Below the pieces are notes generated by a model, which worked only from the letters and a program-made list of their open reading frames with translations, searched no databases and was not told where the DNA came from. DNA of 64,000 bases from Styela clava (lineage: Eukaryota > Chordata > Ascidiacea > Stolidobranchia > Styelidae). Shown here piece after piece: positions 11,483 through 23,731 of the stretch. A program made the position numbers and the translations under genes. Location: positions 15,335,383 through 15,399,382 of the forward strand of contig NC_135252.1 of the NCBI RefSeq assembly GCF_964204865.1, given 5' to 3'. Positions within the stretch are counted from its first letter, which is position 1. Each line of letters starts with the position of its first letter.

Positions 11483-14400
11483 ATGCAATTAACAATACGC
11501 CGATCGATTTTGTTATTTTTTTCTGGAGTATATGCCTGCTCAATTTTTCCGTTTGCTGAAGGTAAGATTATTATATTTCTTATTGACTACTTACTTAGTT
11601 TCTCACTCCAAATAATGACAAGATTTCAATATGAAATTACCAACAACAGGAGAGTAAGCTGGTTTGATAAATTTTGTTGGGTTAAACGTAAAATTTTCCT
11701 TCGTATCATTTTGGACAAATCCGCAATCAGGTCACGTTCCTTGTGTAAATGAGTAAATATTAGATTGACAACGGCAACTAAGAAGGCTACTCAAATTGCT
11801 CAGAAGGTTGCTGTGTCTTAATCTTCAGTGCATAAATAGCTGCTTGACTATAAACACTAAGCTGCTTGGATACGAGAAATTAATTCTACAATAAAAACTC
11901 GATTGTAATAAACTACTTGTACTTCTGATCTTTCATTCAAATTGCAATTATGGCTGAAATAATATATAGCTTTATTATACCTTGAAGGCTATCAATGCAA
12001 AGAAGGAGGCATTATAGACGATGAGTGGAAATGTGATTACATGGTAGATTGCCCCGACGGATCGGACGAATTTCCTGAAACATGTGGTGAGTGAAATGTG
12101 GAGTTGCAATATGTACTAAATACTACGGTGATTCCAGCATTTGGGATTACCTCCAACAATCGGCGAAGGTTTTCTTTAAGTGTAGCGTGGGAGTTATAAA
12201 TCTTACAGAACATCAGAACGTGACCAACTATCGTTAACAACAATGTCGACGCCACTCCAACCAACGCGGCCGCAGTTAGGGTTTTGTTTTTATCAATTCT
12301 AAAAAAAGCATCGTGTTTTAAAACAAGGGCTTGTTTTAATTATAATTTCAAAAATGTAAGTAAAAATTCCTTTTTTGACTCTTACTTCTATTGCGTACAT
12401 TTATCGCCACGCCACGTTTGTATCTCCACCAAAATCATAAGATTTTAACCGAAATGTTTATCCGAGATATCAGAGAGACGTTTTGAGTAAGAAAAATCCT
12501 GAAACTTAGCTCACGAGCCTACCCCTAAAGCAATTAGATCAAGGGCAGCCTTCGGCAAAACGAGTGGGCTGCGATAATGAAGAGTATTATGCTTACATCG
12601 GCGACAATCTACTGATATAAACGATGAAACACCCTAGCGGCCTAGCCTATACTAATTGTAAGAGTGCTCTGATGCAACGACGCCACAACTAATCGGTTGC
12701 CGTACATTTGAACCCACGATAATTGCACCTGCATATTATGCTATTGCACCTATGGATTTTTTTGTTTTTGTTTTGCGGATATTCGAACCCATACTAACCC
12801 TTACCCACGGATTTTGGCACCCGCATATAGATTGAACCCGCAGATATACACATGGGTTCAAATGTACGTGGGTTCAAATGTACAGTCACCCAATTAATCT
12901 GTTATGACGCATAATATGGATTTCGAGGCACAAAAATTTCTCATAAAATGAAGGCATTATTAAGGTTAATACTGTTCGGTTAATTTATGCCTAGCATACT
13001 TAGTTTTTAAGGTTGAAGTGATAAGAGTTTTTCAAGGTTATACAAACTCCTTTATTCGATCGCATTTCAATTTTCGTAAAAAGGTTTCGTCGTAGCAGGG
13101 TCTTTAACGTAATTGCTTATCGTTTGCGTCTTACCTAGCAAACCACTGAACTACAGCTTGAGAAGGTGTGTATGAGCCTCTATCAATATTTGTGGCGTTT
13201 TGAAGGATTTATTGCAAATAAGAAGCGCTTGGCAAGCTTTTACATCCATTTTTCTTTAACTTATTTTAGACAAAAAAAATCATAGTATAGCCATTTTGAA
13301 CAAAACAGGCAAAAAAAAAAAATTTTTAAAACAATTCTTTTTGAACAAATCCCAAGCCGAAGTGGGCCCCGCGCTTGGGAACATAATTTAGTGGTAAAGT
13401 TACTGTACCTCAATTGTGATTTAGTACTCGGTTAAAAGATAATGAAATATAAAAGAGAATTAATTTTATATAAAAATCTTCAAATTATCTTCTCATTCTC
13501 AGCTCTTGGCAGACTAGGCCCTAGGCACCCCGTTTCGCATAGAGCCCCGCAATAGTTGCGGACCTACCTGGTTAACAAATATAAATTCAATATGTGTATG
13601 CTACTCTTGGCGCGGCGGTGTGACTCATCGTGCTAAGTCGTGTTAGGAATACGCTTGCCACCGCACCTCTGATTACTCTGCGTTGGTTCGCATGTTCGAA
13701 TCCCATACGGGGATGGTTTTGTGCGAGAGGATTGGTGGACTCCTCGCCGCCGTAGGGTGGTTCACGTGACCGCTGGTCGGTTACGGCTTCCTTGATCATC
13801 AAGTCCATGCTTCCGAAAACAAATAACGTACTAATCCCATACCCGACATGGAATGGTAAGCGGACGAGAGACGGTGGTGCGCTATATGGTTAAACCGGCT
13901 TTCCTTTCCCCGGGATAAATATGTAAATGCTATATGCTTAAACCGTCTTATCGGTTTTCCTTTCCCCGGGATAAATATGTAAATCCTATTCTACTGTACA
14001 TATCAGTCTTCAGAAGCATATATTTTGGACGCTGTGAAATAATGGCTTCAATTTATCTGCAATAGCTGACAGGTCTTGTTCTGATGATCAATTTCGCTGT
14101 AACAATACTCGATGCATCGATAAAAGTTATGCCTGTGATGGAGAACCAGACTGCCAAGACGGTGATAGCTCGGATGAAGAAGGCTGTGACGTAAGTGTTG
14201 TGTTTAAACTTTACAACAATGGCTCAAAATATAATCTACTGGCGCCTCGGCGTTGTCTGGCTACTTGGTACGTTTCCAGGCGTCTAATGGACCATCGGTT
14301 TCAAATTATCGGTATAATTTATCAAAAAACTCACTAGGTTCAAGTGCCCTCGGAATCCCATTAAGTTCAGAAGTTCACCCAAACATATGCTGCTTTTAAT

Positions 14401-17400
14401 TCATGGGAAATTTTTTATGACATAAGGGAACACTTTTATAGGACGTTTGGTTTTGGTTTTTGGTGTCCATTTATTTGAGAATGCATTTTGTTGCTATCCA
14501 ATCACGTATTAGGCGAATTAATATTATGTCAATTCGTGTCCATATCAGATCATTTGTAAGCATTCTAACGTTTTTCAATATGTATATGCACGTACATATA
14601 GTTTAAATGGGGACTACATTAGCGCTGTTAAATCTTTCAAGCTCCTAAACATAAGTTTCGTAGTGATATTTTGCTATTGATCCAACGCGATGACGTAATT
14701 GTACCTTCAAGTTCAACCTTTTTACAAATGTTTTTATATTTTATCAGAAACCCATGTCGCCTGATGGTGATTCATGCAAACAGTTCAAATGCTCTACAAC
14801 CGAAGATTGTTTTCCTTTTGTGTGGGTTTGTGATGGTGAACGAGACTGTTCCGACGGATCTGATGAAGCTAATTGTGTTTGTATTCCTGGAGATTACGGG
14901 TAAAATGCCAATAGTTTTGTTTAGTATTATTCCCTGAGAATCGGATGCGGTCAGGGCCTGCCTGGTTTACAATTAGGCATCAAGCCTTAGGGGCCTTGAC
15001 GTTAAATTTTGAACTGCTCTTCATTTTTAGGTCGTTATTAAACAAACAAAAAAATCTTCGGAATGTAGCCTGCTTAAAATTTCATAAGTGATATTTGTTT
15101 ACTTTTAATTGAGTAAATAAATCTTGTCCCAAATATCTACTGCTTTGAGGGTTAAAAAAAATGATAACAGTGGAATAAATGATTTTGTTTTAATTTGAAA
15201 AACTGTATTCCGGTGCCATGACGTTTTATTATAGCGACGAGTTTCTCATCTACTATCCAATCTACTTGGGTGATTACTGATTAGTGTACGTATTTCGTTT
15301 GTAACTAAAATTTCGAATTTCACGCAATTCAAAATGTTGTTCATGGTGTAATAATACATTTCACCTATACGTTCAAGGCTTATTATGACATTAATACATT
15401 TTCAATGGCGCTATTGTTTTCGAGGGGGCTCACGAATGTACTAGGCTACTTATCTTCTAAATCAGGCCCTGGATGCGGTTGGCCCCTACTTTTATCGTAT
15501 CCTATTTTCGTAAAAGTAGTTTCTGACGTCTTGCGTGGGCGTGTTTTGTATCGCTGTCGCAGAGTTTGTACAGTCCATGCATTTGGAACATTGGCTGGCC
15601 TATCCTTTGCCGTATAATACCTTATAAACTTGACAAAATGGTGTGGTTGGCCATAAGATGAAACCGTTTTATCGGCTTTCCTCCCTCGGGTAAATGTGAA
15701 ATTTCTTCTCTACCCAGGGGGAGAATGAAAGTAACGCTTGAAAGTATTTATATTTTCTTCCGTTGAACAGGTGCTACTCCAGAGGCGTTTCTTTGTGCTT
15801 TCAAAATTCAACTAAATGCGATGGCGTTGAGCATTGTGACGACGGGTCAGATGAGCAGGATTGTAGCGGTATAGAATATACTGGCGACGATAGTTGTAAG
15901 TTATATTGATTGGATATTCTACTAAGCTTCATCAATTCGTTAGTGCGCTGTAGGCTACAATCTCTTGTCATTTTACAGTTTCATGCCCTTCGACGAAATA
16001 CAAATGCCGTACAAAGAATCAATGCGTTTTGTGGAAGTTGGTTTGTGATGGGATACCAGACTGCTCCGATGAATCAGACGAGGGTGGTTTGTGTCATGCA
16101 AATGACTGTGGGAACCGAAAAACTACTGGGATAAACAAGCCTTCCAAACCTAAAGTTGTATGCGAGCAATATTGCCGCGAAACTCCGGACGGAGCAAAGT
16201 GTACATGTGATGCTGGTTTCAGGTGCAGGATTAAGGAGACTATATATTGTGCATAAAAATCGTCAGTTTTTCTACATTTTTATTGAGTGAAGTATAAACG
16301 ACTGAAATTTTCAGGTTGGCAGACGATGGCACGCATTGTCTAGATGTGAACGAATGCAAAGAAATGTCATCAAAACAAATTCACAACGCTGAAAAACTAT
16401 CCAAGCTGTACAAATATGGTTTGCGGTCGGTGTGCAGTCAAAAATGCGTCAATCTTGTGGGTGGCTTTCATTGCGCCTGCGCGGATGGATACGAGTTGGA
16501 CGCAGATGGCTATACATGTAAAGCAATGGGTGAGTCCTGTTGGTTTTGTAGAAAATATATAGTGTTTGGTGTGGCGCATCTGGGTAAGCGTTAGTAATAC
16601 GCTTGCCACCGCACCTTTTATTACCCTGCAGGTTCGAATCTAGCAGCGGATAGTTATATGCGAGAGAATTTCCGGACTCCTCGCCGCTAGAGGGTGGTTC
16701 ACATAACCGCTGGCCGGTTACAGCATTCTGCATCATCAAGTCCATGCATCTGAAACAAATAACTGGCTAACTAATCCCGTACTCGACATAGACTGGTGAG
16801 ACCGTGGTTCGCTATATGGTTAAGCAGTCTTATAGGCTTCCTCCTCACCCGTGATGTAAATCCAATCCTATTCGGACGAAGTTGAGTTGCACTTTTTATG
16901 TATAACAGTCCCAAAACACTTGCTTCATCTATAGCTTCCAATATATTATGTTTGATTAGGAACCTTCAGTCCCGAGTTGTATATTGGCGTGAACAATGAA
17001 ATAAGGATATTTTCGTTGCGGGGACCAGGAGACAGCACCTTCCAATATAGCACAATGTATAAAAGTACAGATTCCGATGAAACGTGAGTTCTTTGTCATT
17101 CTTTTTAAGATGATTACTTGTGTTGTTACTGATTAATTAGACAAATTTTCATCATCTATTTACAACTTGAACTTGTGGCGTTCTTAATACGACGCAATAT
17201 TTTTCTGAAAATAAAAATTATTATATATATGAAAGTTCATAAAAATAGCAGCCTGCTAATTTTAACAGAATACTTGGTATTGACGTATTTGTTACAACTT
17301 TATCTGTTGTATGGATTGAGAAGAAATCAGCTCGGTTGATGATGATGAGCGGCCCCGTCGTTGGTCAGATAAACGTTGGTAAGTTTTTAGTTATGACTTC

Positions 17401-20400
17401 AAACTAGCTTTGAATTGCCACTAACGAGAGGACGACTCGATAACCCATTTTACAATGCGCATGTAATTAAATATAACTTTACCGCCATATATGAAATTAG
17501 AACAATTTGTCCACTGTTGCGTTTTTCCCATTTTTCTGTGTGTTCCTTGTTTTGGTTATGTGTTTACGGGAGAGTCAAAATAAACTTACTAACTTTAAAT
17601 TAATATTGTGTTAACGATAGTACTTGCGAAAATTGTTGGTCATTTTTTCAGATTTGCACAATTTACTATGTCGATTACACCCAATACCAATTGAATTTTT
17701 TGTATACCAGAAGGTCTATGAATGGATGAATAACATTTCTCTCTTTAACTATTACTAAATTTCCAGTTGTTTTTAATGGAAGTGTCTCATACATGGCTAC
17801 TAAGTTATTTATTATCTATCTATGCAGACTTCCGACCTGTTGCTGTCTCTGTAGACTGGGTGAATTTCAACATTTTTGTGACAAGTTCGTCCTCTGGTAA
17901 TCACGCGTGGAAATCTCCTGCTGTAAATCTCATAGCACTCACTAATGAAATGTTTGTAAAAGCAAAAAATAATATCGTTGATCCAGACTTCAAGCGACTA
18001 ATCACGGACGGCCTAAAAGAACCTGTTGCGATCGCCCTATGTCCATCGAAAGGGTAAGTTTTAGACACGGATTGCGATAATCTATAAAGTAAAGGGCCTG
18101 TGACGGATATTTCATCTGTAAATTGAGAATGATGGTATTTATGTTATATACTAGAATCCAATTCGATTTTTCTGAATTAATCTACCTTGTCCTCAAACTT
18201 CGATGAACCTAACATTTTAGTCACCCTTACATAAATTGGCATTTATTATTTCATGATCACATTCAGATCATGGTCGTCTGAAGACCCATAAGTACAACAT
18301 TGCTATAGCTTATAAGTTTTACTAATTACACTACCACCTTTTTTAGAATCATGGTGGTTGCCGATGCGGGCGACGCGAATGGTAATGGTCGTCGAATATT
18401 CCTTGCTAACATGGATGGAAGCAATATAAGGAATATTGTAACAAATAATCTACTTCCACCTACCGACGTCATAATTGACGATGTTCAGAATGCCGTCATT
18501 TGGTCAAGTTACAATAAAGAAATTTCAGAGGCTAAAATTGAGACAATAACTTTAGACGGGACACAGCGCGGTGTATGCTTTTTTCTTAAAAATAAGTATC
18601 CTGTATTGCTGTATGGAAGCTCATTTCATGTTTTTGAATTTCATGTAGCTGATTTAGAGTTATCTAGTAATCCATTTAAATGTACCGAGTCACTGGTTTT
18701 AAAATTGACCTAAGTCAACCCTACAATAATTGATTTAAAATGTTTTAACAACTACATATTCTTGTTAGGCGTATCAACAATTGATAAATGAAATCGATGT
18801 CACCAATTTAGATACTTTTTCAGGTTTTAGCTTGGGTCGAAAAACCTAGATTGAAAAGCAATGTACGCGTATTGGAAATATGAAATATATATATAATATG
18901 CTAATGAGACTATTCTTTTTCAGACTATATTGTCCCGTAAGTTGAATCGTTTTCCCTTGGAACCTGTTTCAATCGACTTTTTCGAGGGAAGATTGTACAT
19001 TTCTGACAAACAGTCAAAAGAAGTGAGATCTTGGAACGTCGGTGAAATTTCATTGTATGGGAGGGAAAACACAATGTACGATAGCAAAGGTGTAGTTAAG
19101 CTCGAACATAAAATGAGATTGGGAGCCATAAAAATAGCACATCCTGTTCTGCAGAGACCAACTACTGGTATGTATGTTACTTTCATTCTGTAACACACAA
19201 AATGTTGATGTACTTTTCTTGTCTTTTAATTCATGTTTGATATTAGGAAAGTCTTTTTACAGGCGGAAGTTTGTGCATGTCAGCTGGGTGCAGCCAATTG
19301 TGTGTTGTTACCTTTATCGAAACGAACAAACTCATTGATGATGAAAATTTAAAAGCAAAATGTTTCTGCTCAGAGGGTTACCAGCTCTCGAAGAATTTCA
19401 AAAATTGCTCTCGGGGTACGTAATTATTTATTTCTGCTATGAAGCATCTGACAAAAATCCACGAATAATTTATTTCTTATGCTATATTTTTTTAATCCGA
19501 TTGGACGATATTTTTTTATTCTGATTGGACGTAACCAGAAATGAATATTTAAATGCAAACGTGACTATCCAGTTACAATCTGTTAGTAGTTATTTTATTT
19601 ATTTTTATACCCATTTTTTATGATAAATATCGCCACAACCTACCGAGTTGAATAAAATAACATGAATCTCATCACATATTGCTAGGGACTCGCAGGCCCA
19701 CGTGTGCGCGGCATTTCGAAGTCTCGAAATATCTTTTTTATTCATTACAGGGCAAGCGGATAGTTCAAGGTCTCCACTTTCATCGACGGTGTTGAAAAGC
19801 GTTACCCCTCCTACGATGGGTGTATTCATTCCTAAATCGAACACCGAGATTTCAATAATAAAGACGCCGTCAGAAACAAAAGTTACATGTAGAAGCCCCG
19901 GGCCGTTTTACAACGCTATTTCAGTCCCGGAAGAATTGCCATCGCATCGGAAGCTTCCTGTTGGAACTCTGGTTCGGATTTCATGCTTAGCTGGATATTT
20001 CATGCAAAATGGTGAGATGCCCTTTGTTTGCTTGTTTTGGTGGGGATGGGTCCTGGCACGGCGACGTTGTTTTTCTAAATATTCAAATGTCAATGAATTA
20101 TTTTAGACTATGGAGTATCGCGGAAAACGAAAGATCACATTGAATGCTTGGGTACAGGGAAATGGAGTGCTCCACCACCCAAATGCGTTGTAATGACTGA
20201 ACTGCCAGTTCACCGAGAAAGCATGATGAAAACACCACACATATCAACCGTCTTGGACAGGTTGACCAGCGGAATGAAGTCGATGATAAATTCAGCTAAG
20301 AAATCCGGAACATCAAAAACGACACTTTGTATATCTTTGAATTGTGGACCTTGGGGAAAATGCGTTCTGAACGATAACGAAGGTAATGGATATACTGACA

Positions 20401-22078
20401 TTTTTATGTGTCCCGCGCACGTGTAACGGCGCTCCAGAAGTATGTGTATCAATATTGCGGTAACTAATTTTGTTCGCCTGTTTTACATCAATTTTGTAAA
20501 GGGACTGAAACATATGGACAAGGGGATATTTACTTGGCTAACACAGGCAGTCCCCAAACTCGTAATAGAACTAAAACACATAAAATTGTAATAAAATTAT
20601 GGCCTAACTCTAAACCTGGTACTCATACTTTGGGTACGTCTATTCTAAATTTTAAATCGTGTTGATCTGTTGCAAATTGATACAGGAAAACATTTTATTT
20701 TCGGGTTTCAGAATACGAGTGTCGGTGTAAATATGGTGAGTCGTCGTCTAATATAGCAAGATGTCTTCCTCCAAAAAATTATGTGATTGCAAAAAATACT
20801 ACAGTCTTGCAAAACAACACTAACCCAGCTTCGTCCTCCACTTCAAATTCAAAGCTGATGATTGCCTTGATAATCGTTGCTGTCATCCTATTTTTTGTTT
20901 TAGTTTTTCTCTCTTGGAGATGCTTACGGTACGTATAGTAGAATAATGTACTGCTTGATTCTACTGAATTCAAACGACTATATTGTTAATAAATAAAAAT
21001 ATAAGATAAAATATATCTACGGTGAGAAACATAACCACGTTAGCTACCAGCTTTCTTTTCCATTCAAATGCATAATCAGGCTTCCTTAGAGACGTGTTGT
21101 AGAGACTAAATGTTTTTTTTTCTTTTTAACCCGTGTAGTAAGAAGAGATACAGCGTAGATCTCCGATACTTTCGTGGAGGAACTCCGCAGCGTTCCCCGA
21201 TCAGTACAAAAGATGATGTCGTGGTCGAGGTGTCAGTGGACGGTAGTTTGTTTACGTTTGATTTAAGTTGCATGGTTTTGGTAGTAATAAATTGGAGTCT
21301 ACGATTTACTAATAAATAGTATTTTTTTTGTTTTCGACGCAGGGAAGCCGACTTCTATCACAAATCCCAACTATAGTTCACCAAGTCAGCGGAAGAAACT
21401 TCCAAAACCTGTCTACTACGATGATGGAAGCGTAAGTATATATTTTATCTTTTCATTAAACTTTCATCGCGCCTGGACAACAAACGATTTTTACGTGTCG
21501 CCTGAATTTTCACAGGACAGTGGCATTCAGCAGTCGCTTGCCGGTTCGGAATCCGTATCCTCAACAACCAGTGAAAACTCAGCATGTGAAGGAAGTTCAA
21601 AATCATGCAAAGAAGAAACGCATAATCCTACCAATATCTCACCATTGTTGGACGATGAAATATACGAAGATGAGGTTGCAATGGGGGATGTGAGCATTGG
21701 AAGTAGGTGCCTTTTTATGTCAAAACTTAAACTGTAATAAATCAAAGAAGTAGGTGCCTTTTTATGTCAAAACTTAAACTGTAATAAATAAAATTGTAAA
21801 ATTCTAATATACTCTCCTATACTCTGTATTGAGGAAAGCCAAGCAAACAGTCGGTTGCTATTGGTGATGGGGTAATTGTGAAAATATGCATTTAGAATGC
21901 GAGTTTAAATTTGAATTGCTTTCACCATTCAGGTTTGTCAAGATCTGGAAAAGTTGGCCTCGGGGGAAGACTCGGACGTTTATTTAAAATGAGAAAAACT
22001 GAGAGCAGAGAGTGCATGTTGCCCAAAAGAAATCACTGTTCAAGAATACGGTTCACTTCCGATAGCAATGCACCGTAG
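11483..22078 (+). CDS. LDLR-family endocytic receptor with a sushi domain (21 exons, 1,177 aa)
   Basis: Type I membrane receptor, probably endocytic. Exons: 11483-11561, 11988-12086, 14066-14190, 14748-14899, 15771-15895, 15979-16222, 16315-16529, 16960-17083, 17269-17378, 17828-18053, 18347-18572, 18924-19167, 19263-19415, 19751-20011, 20107-20382, 20502-20633, 20712-20928, 21139-21242, 21343-21431, 21516-21702, 21933-22078; phases agree, sum 3,534 nt. Order: signal peptide (1-26); five LDL-A repeats ending in motifs such as CPDGSDE and CSDGSDE (about 27-230); an EGF module; a calcium-binding EGF (DVNEC, about 284-343); a six-bladed propeller (about 347-650) whose YWTD motifs are eroded ([18 protein letters not shown]); an EGF-like module (657-706); a sushi/CCP domain (about 752-821; Cys in VTC, ISC, IEC, PKC and the GKW tryptophan); a split EGF-like module; a TM helix (about 979-999); and a 178-residue tail with an NPNY (NPxY) endocytosis motif near 1045. 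The front matches LDLR/VLDLR; the sushi module is not in known LDLR proteins. The weakest splice choice is the exon 11 donor at 18572 (ggt|gtatgc), set by phase. Confidence 0.85.
12705..12890. repeat. Degenerate repeat related to 10600-10920
   Basis: Motifs acatttgaacccacg, attgcacctgcatat, ggatattcgaacccata, gattgaacccgcaga, tgggttcaaatgtac (twice in a row) recur here. They are variants of the gggtgcaaatgt theme seen at 10600-10920, mostly on the opposite strand, turning to the same strand at the right end. The stretch lies in intron 2 of the receptor gene. Confidence 0.45.
13609..13993 (+). mobile_element. tRNA-derived SINE, full-length copy with duplicated tail
   Basis: The head has an A-box-like ggtgtgactcatcgtgctaa and a B-box-like atgttcgaatcccatac, the RNA polymerase III signals of tRNA-derived SINEs. 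A body (gagaggattggtggactcc, gtgaccgctggtcggttac) and an end segment (actaatcccatacccgac; cccgggataaatatgtaaat) follow. The last block is present twice, 56 bases apart (ccccggg at 13908 and 13964). Copies or pieces occur at 9462, 15637, 16567 and 32001. It sits in intron 2 of the receptor gene. Confidence 0.75.
14952..15471. mobile_element. hAT-like MITE (520 bp) with perfect 8-bp target duplication
   Basis: The element begins cagggcctg and ends caggccctg, a 9-bp terminal inverted repeat with one mismatch. The octamer gatgcggt stands immediately before it (14944-14951) and again immediately after it (15472-15479), a perfect target-site duplication of the length made by hAT transposases. No transposase frame is present inside. 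It lies in receptor intron 4, between exons ending at 14899 and starting at 15771. Confidence 0.8.
15637..15716 (+). mobile_element. SINE 3' fragment
   Basis: The segment aaccgttttatcggctttcc followed by ctcgggtaaatgtg is a diverged copy of the end of the SINE at 13609 (aaccgtcttatcggttttcc, then cccgggataaatatg). Head and body are absent. Confidence 0.45.
16567..16873 (+). mobile_element. tRNA-derived SINE, near full-length copy
   Basis: Same family as 13609-13993. The head reads gtggcgcatctgggtaagcg (A-box region), then taatacgcttgccaccgcac and caggttcgaatctagc (B box). The body gactcctcgccgctagaggg and the end segment taactaatcccgtactcgac align with the other copy. It lies in intron 7 of the receptor gene, 37 bases after the exon end at 16529. 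Confidence 0.75.
21703..21790 (+). repeat. 47-base tandem duplication at a splice donor
   Basis: The sequence starting gtaggtgcctttttatgtca at 21703 is repeated from 21750, a period of 47 bases, with almost no divergence. The first copy begins exactly at the 5' splice site of receptor exon 20, so the duplication also created a second gtaggt donor-like site at 21750. The near identity points to a recent event. Confidence 0.85.
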
Positions 22079-23342
22079 TTATGGTTACCAGTTTTCAATC
22101 TGCCTTCGTCCAATGTGCGGGGCAAGAAAACTCGTCAAATTGTCTTATTGCTAAAAAATAAGGAGACAAGACTTTCTTCTCGTTTAACTTCTCCTGTCAC
22201 ATTTTCCCCGTCAGTCACCTACACAGTGATTGCTCGAAATAAGTTCTCCTGTAATTTAAGAATCATTATCCGAACTAAAATTGCATGTTATTTGTTTTTT
22301 CTGGGTAAATACATAATATCAACGGGAATTAAATAGTTTATTTGTTACGAAACCGGTAAAACGCCGGCATCAGTGGTATTACTCGTACGCATGTAGGCTA
22401 TTGCTAACTAAATATACCGTGGCAGATAATGTGGATTTCTATCGATATATCGGAATGCGATCTGCTACATCGAAAGATGCGCGGTTAACGCACTATGGAA
22501 GATGTGCTCTGTAATCAGCATCGCTGGTGCAATGACTAGAATGATACGGTGGAATGTACGTGCACACCTGCTTCGAAATGTAGAGAAAGGTATACGGTTT
22601 CTTCAACTAACCGATTGTTTAAAAGTGAGGCATCTCACATCGCGGTGAACCTGAGAGTGCACTGTATGCTGAGCAGTGAGCAGTAAGCATAATTTTCGAA
22701 AATTTCATGTCTAGCAAAATAGGAAATTCGACAGAACACTATCGGTACTTCACGCACCTTTCATATAAAACAGCCCCGAGTCCAAGCGCTGGGTAGGCTG
22801 TGTATTTACTAGAATTCAATTGCAATATATTTGTTGTGTAGCGTACCGACAGTCTATGAAATAATTATCCAAGTTCAGAATATCTTCCAATATGATCTGA
22901 CTTCAAATTTCCCCCCAATATTCACTTCAAGTTATGCTATTTCATTAATTAACAATCTCAACACAACCGAATACTCCAAACAAAACGACAAGCATACAAT
23001 AAAGCGACAAGTACCAGGCAGCGCAATGCAAGAAAACAGAATATACAAAATAAAAACACTTTGAACAATACTGATGATAGCTAATTCCATGACAAAACTG
23101 AAAATACAACACTAAATGAACTGCAATGGCACTGCCCGCAAACAGCAACAGAGTCCCAACATTAGCTCACTGTCCAGTACAAAAACATCCAACAATCACA
23201 ATCCAACAGTCACAAAACCACAAATAAACATCCCCGATAGCCCATCGGAGACCAGAGGCACTTCCTCGGACACTCAAAACCAAACATCCAACCGAAAAAC
23301 AACCCCACTCGGACAACTGCACCCTGCTAACCACGACACACG

Positions 23343-23383
23343 CTAATGGAAATTCATCCTATACCTTTCTAAAAATAACATTT
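23343..23383 (+). repeat. Dispersed 40-base direct repeat, copy 1
   Basis: The stretch atggaaattcatcctatacc continuing through tttctaaaaataacattt occurs here and again at about 24781-24820, where one a is missing from the a-run. The copies are about 1.4 kb apart. The left copy directly abuts the zinc-finger remnant. The repeat may mark an insertion or a local duplication. Confidence 0.75.
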
Positions 23384-23731
23384 AGTACGGAAATGTGATC
23401 TGGATACACATATGCGTAAACATACCGGTGAACAAAACCGTTCAGTTGCAAAATTTGTGGAAAGAGTTTCAAGGAAAGTTGTACCCTAGGAAGACACTTA
23501 AAAACAGTTCATTTCAATGTAAAGTCTCACGAATGCAAGATATATGGAAATTCCTTCAAACAACAAAGATATCTAAAGACACATTTAGAAGCAGTTCATG
23601 CAAATGACAAGCGCCATGAATGTGAGATATGTGGAAAAAAGTTTACCTTACGAGGATATGTGAATAACCACATTATGAGAAAGCATTTGAAATGTAACGA
23701 GACTCTGGATTCAGGAAAAGATTTAGCGTAA
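23383..23731 (+). pseudogene. Broken C2H2 zinc-finger fragment
   Basis: Four finger units are readable. The first is a partial unit ending THMRKHTGE. A one-base frameshift near 23433 follows, where the usual TGEKPF linker should be. The next three lie in one frame: CKICGKSF...H...H, CKIYGNSF (second Cys replaced by Tyr)...H...H, and CECEIC-type ECEICGKKF...H...H, ending in a stop near 23731. Upstream the frame closes with a stop within a few codons. The frameshift, the lost zinc ligand and the lack of a start argue for a relic of a zinc-finger gene, though a terminal exon of a living gene cannot be excluded. Confidence 0.6.

Noticed and set aside
13330..13560. Possible GC-richer transposon next to the SINE
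   Set aside because: A small inverted pair (cccaagc...gcttggg) is present but no terminal repeats or duplication.
14066..14075. Acceptor gctgacag at 14072 for receptor exon 3
   Set aside because: It puts the LDL-A repeat out of frame; the aatag acceptor before 14066 keeps the frame.
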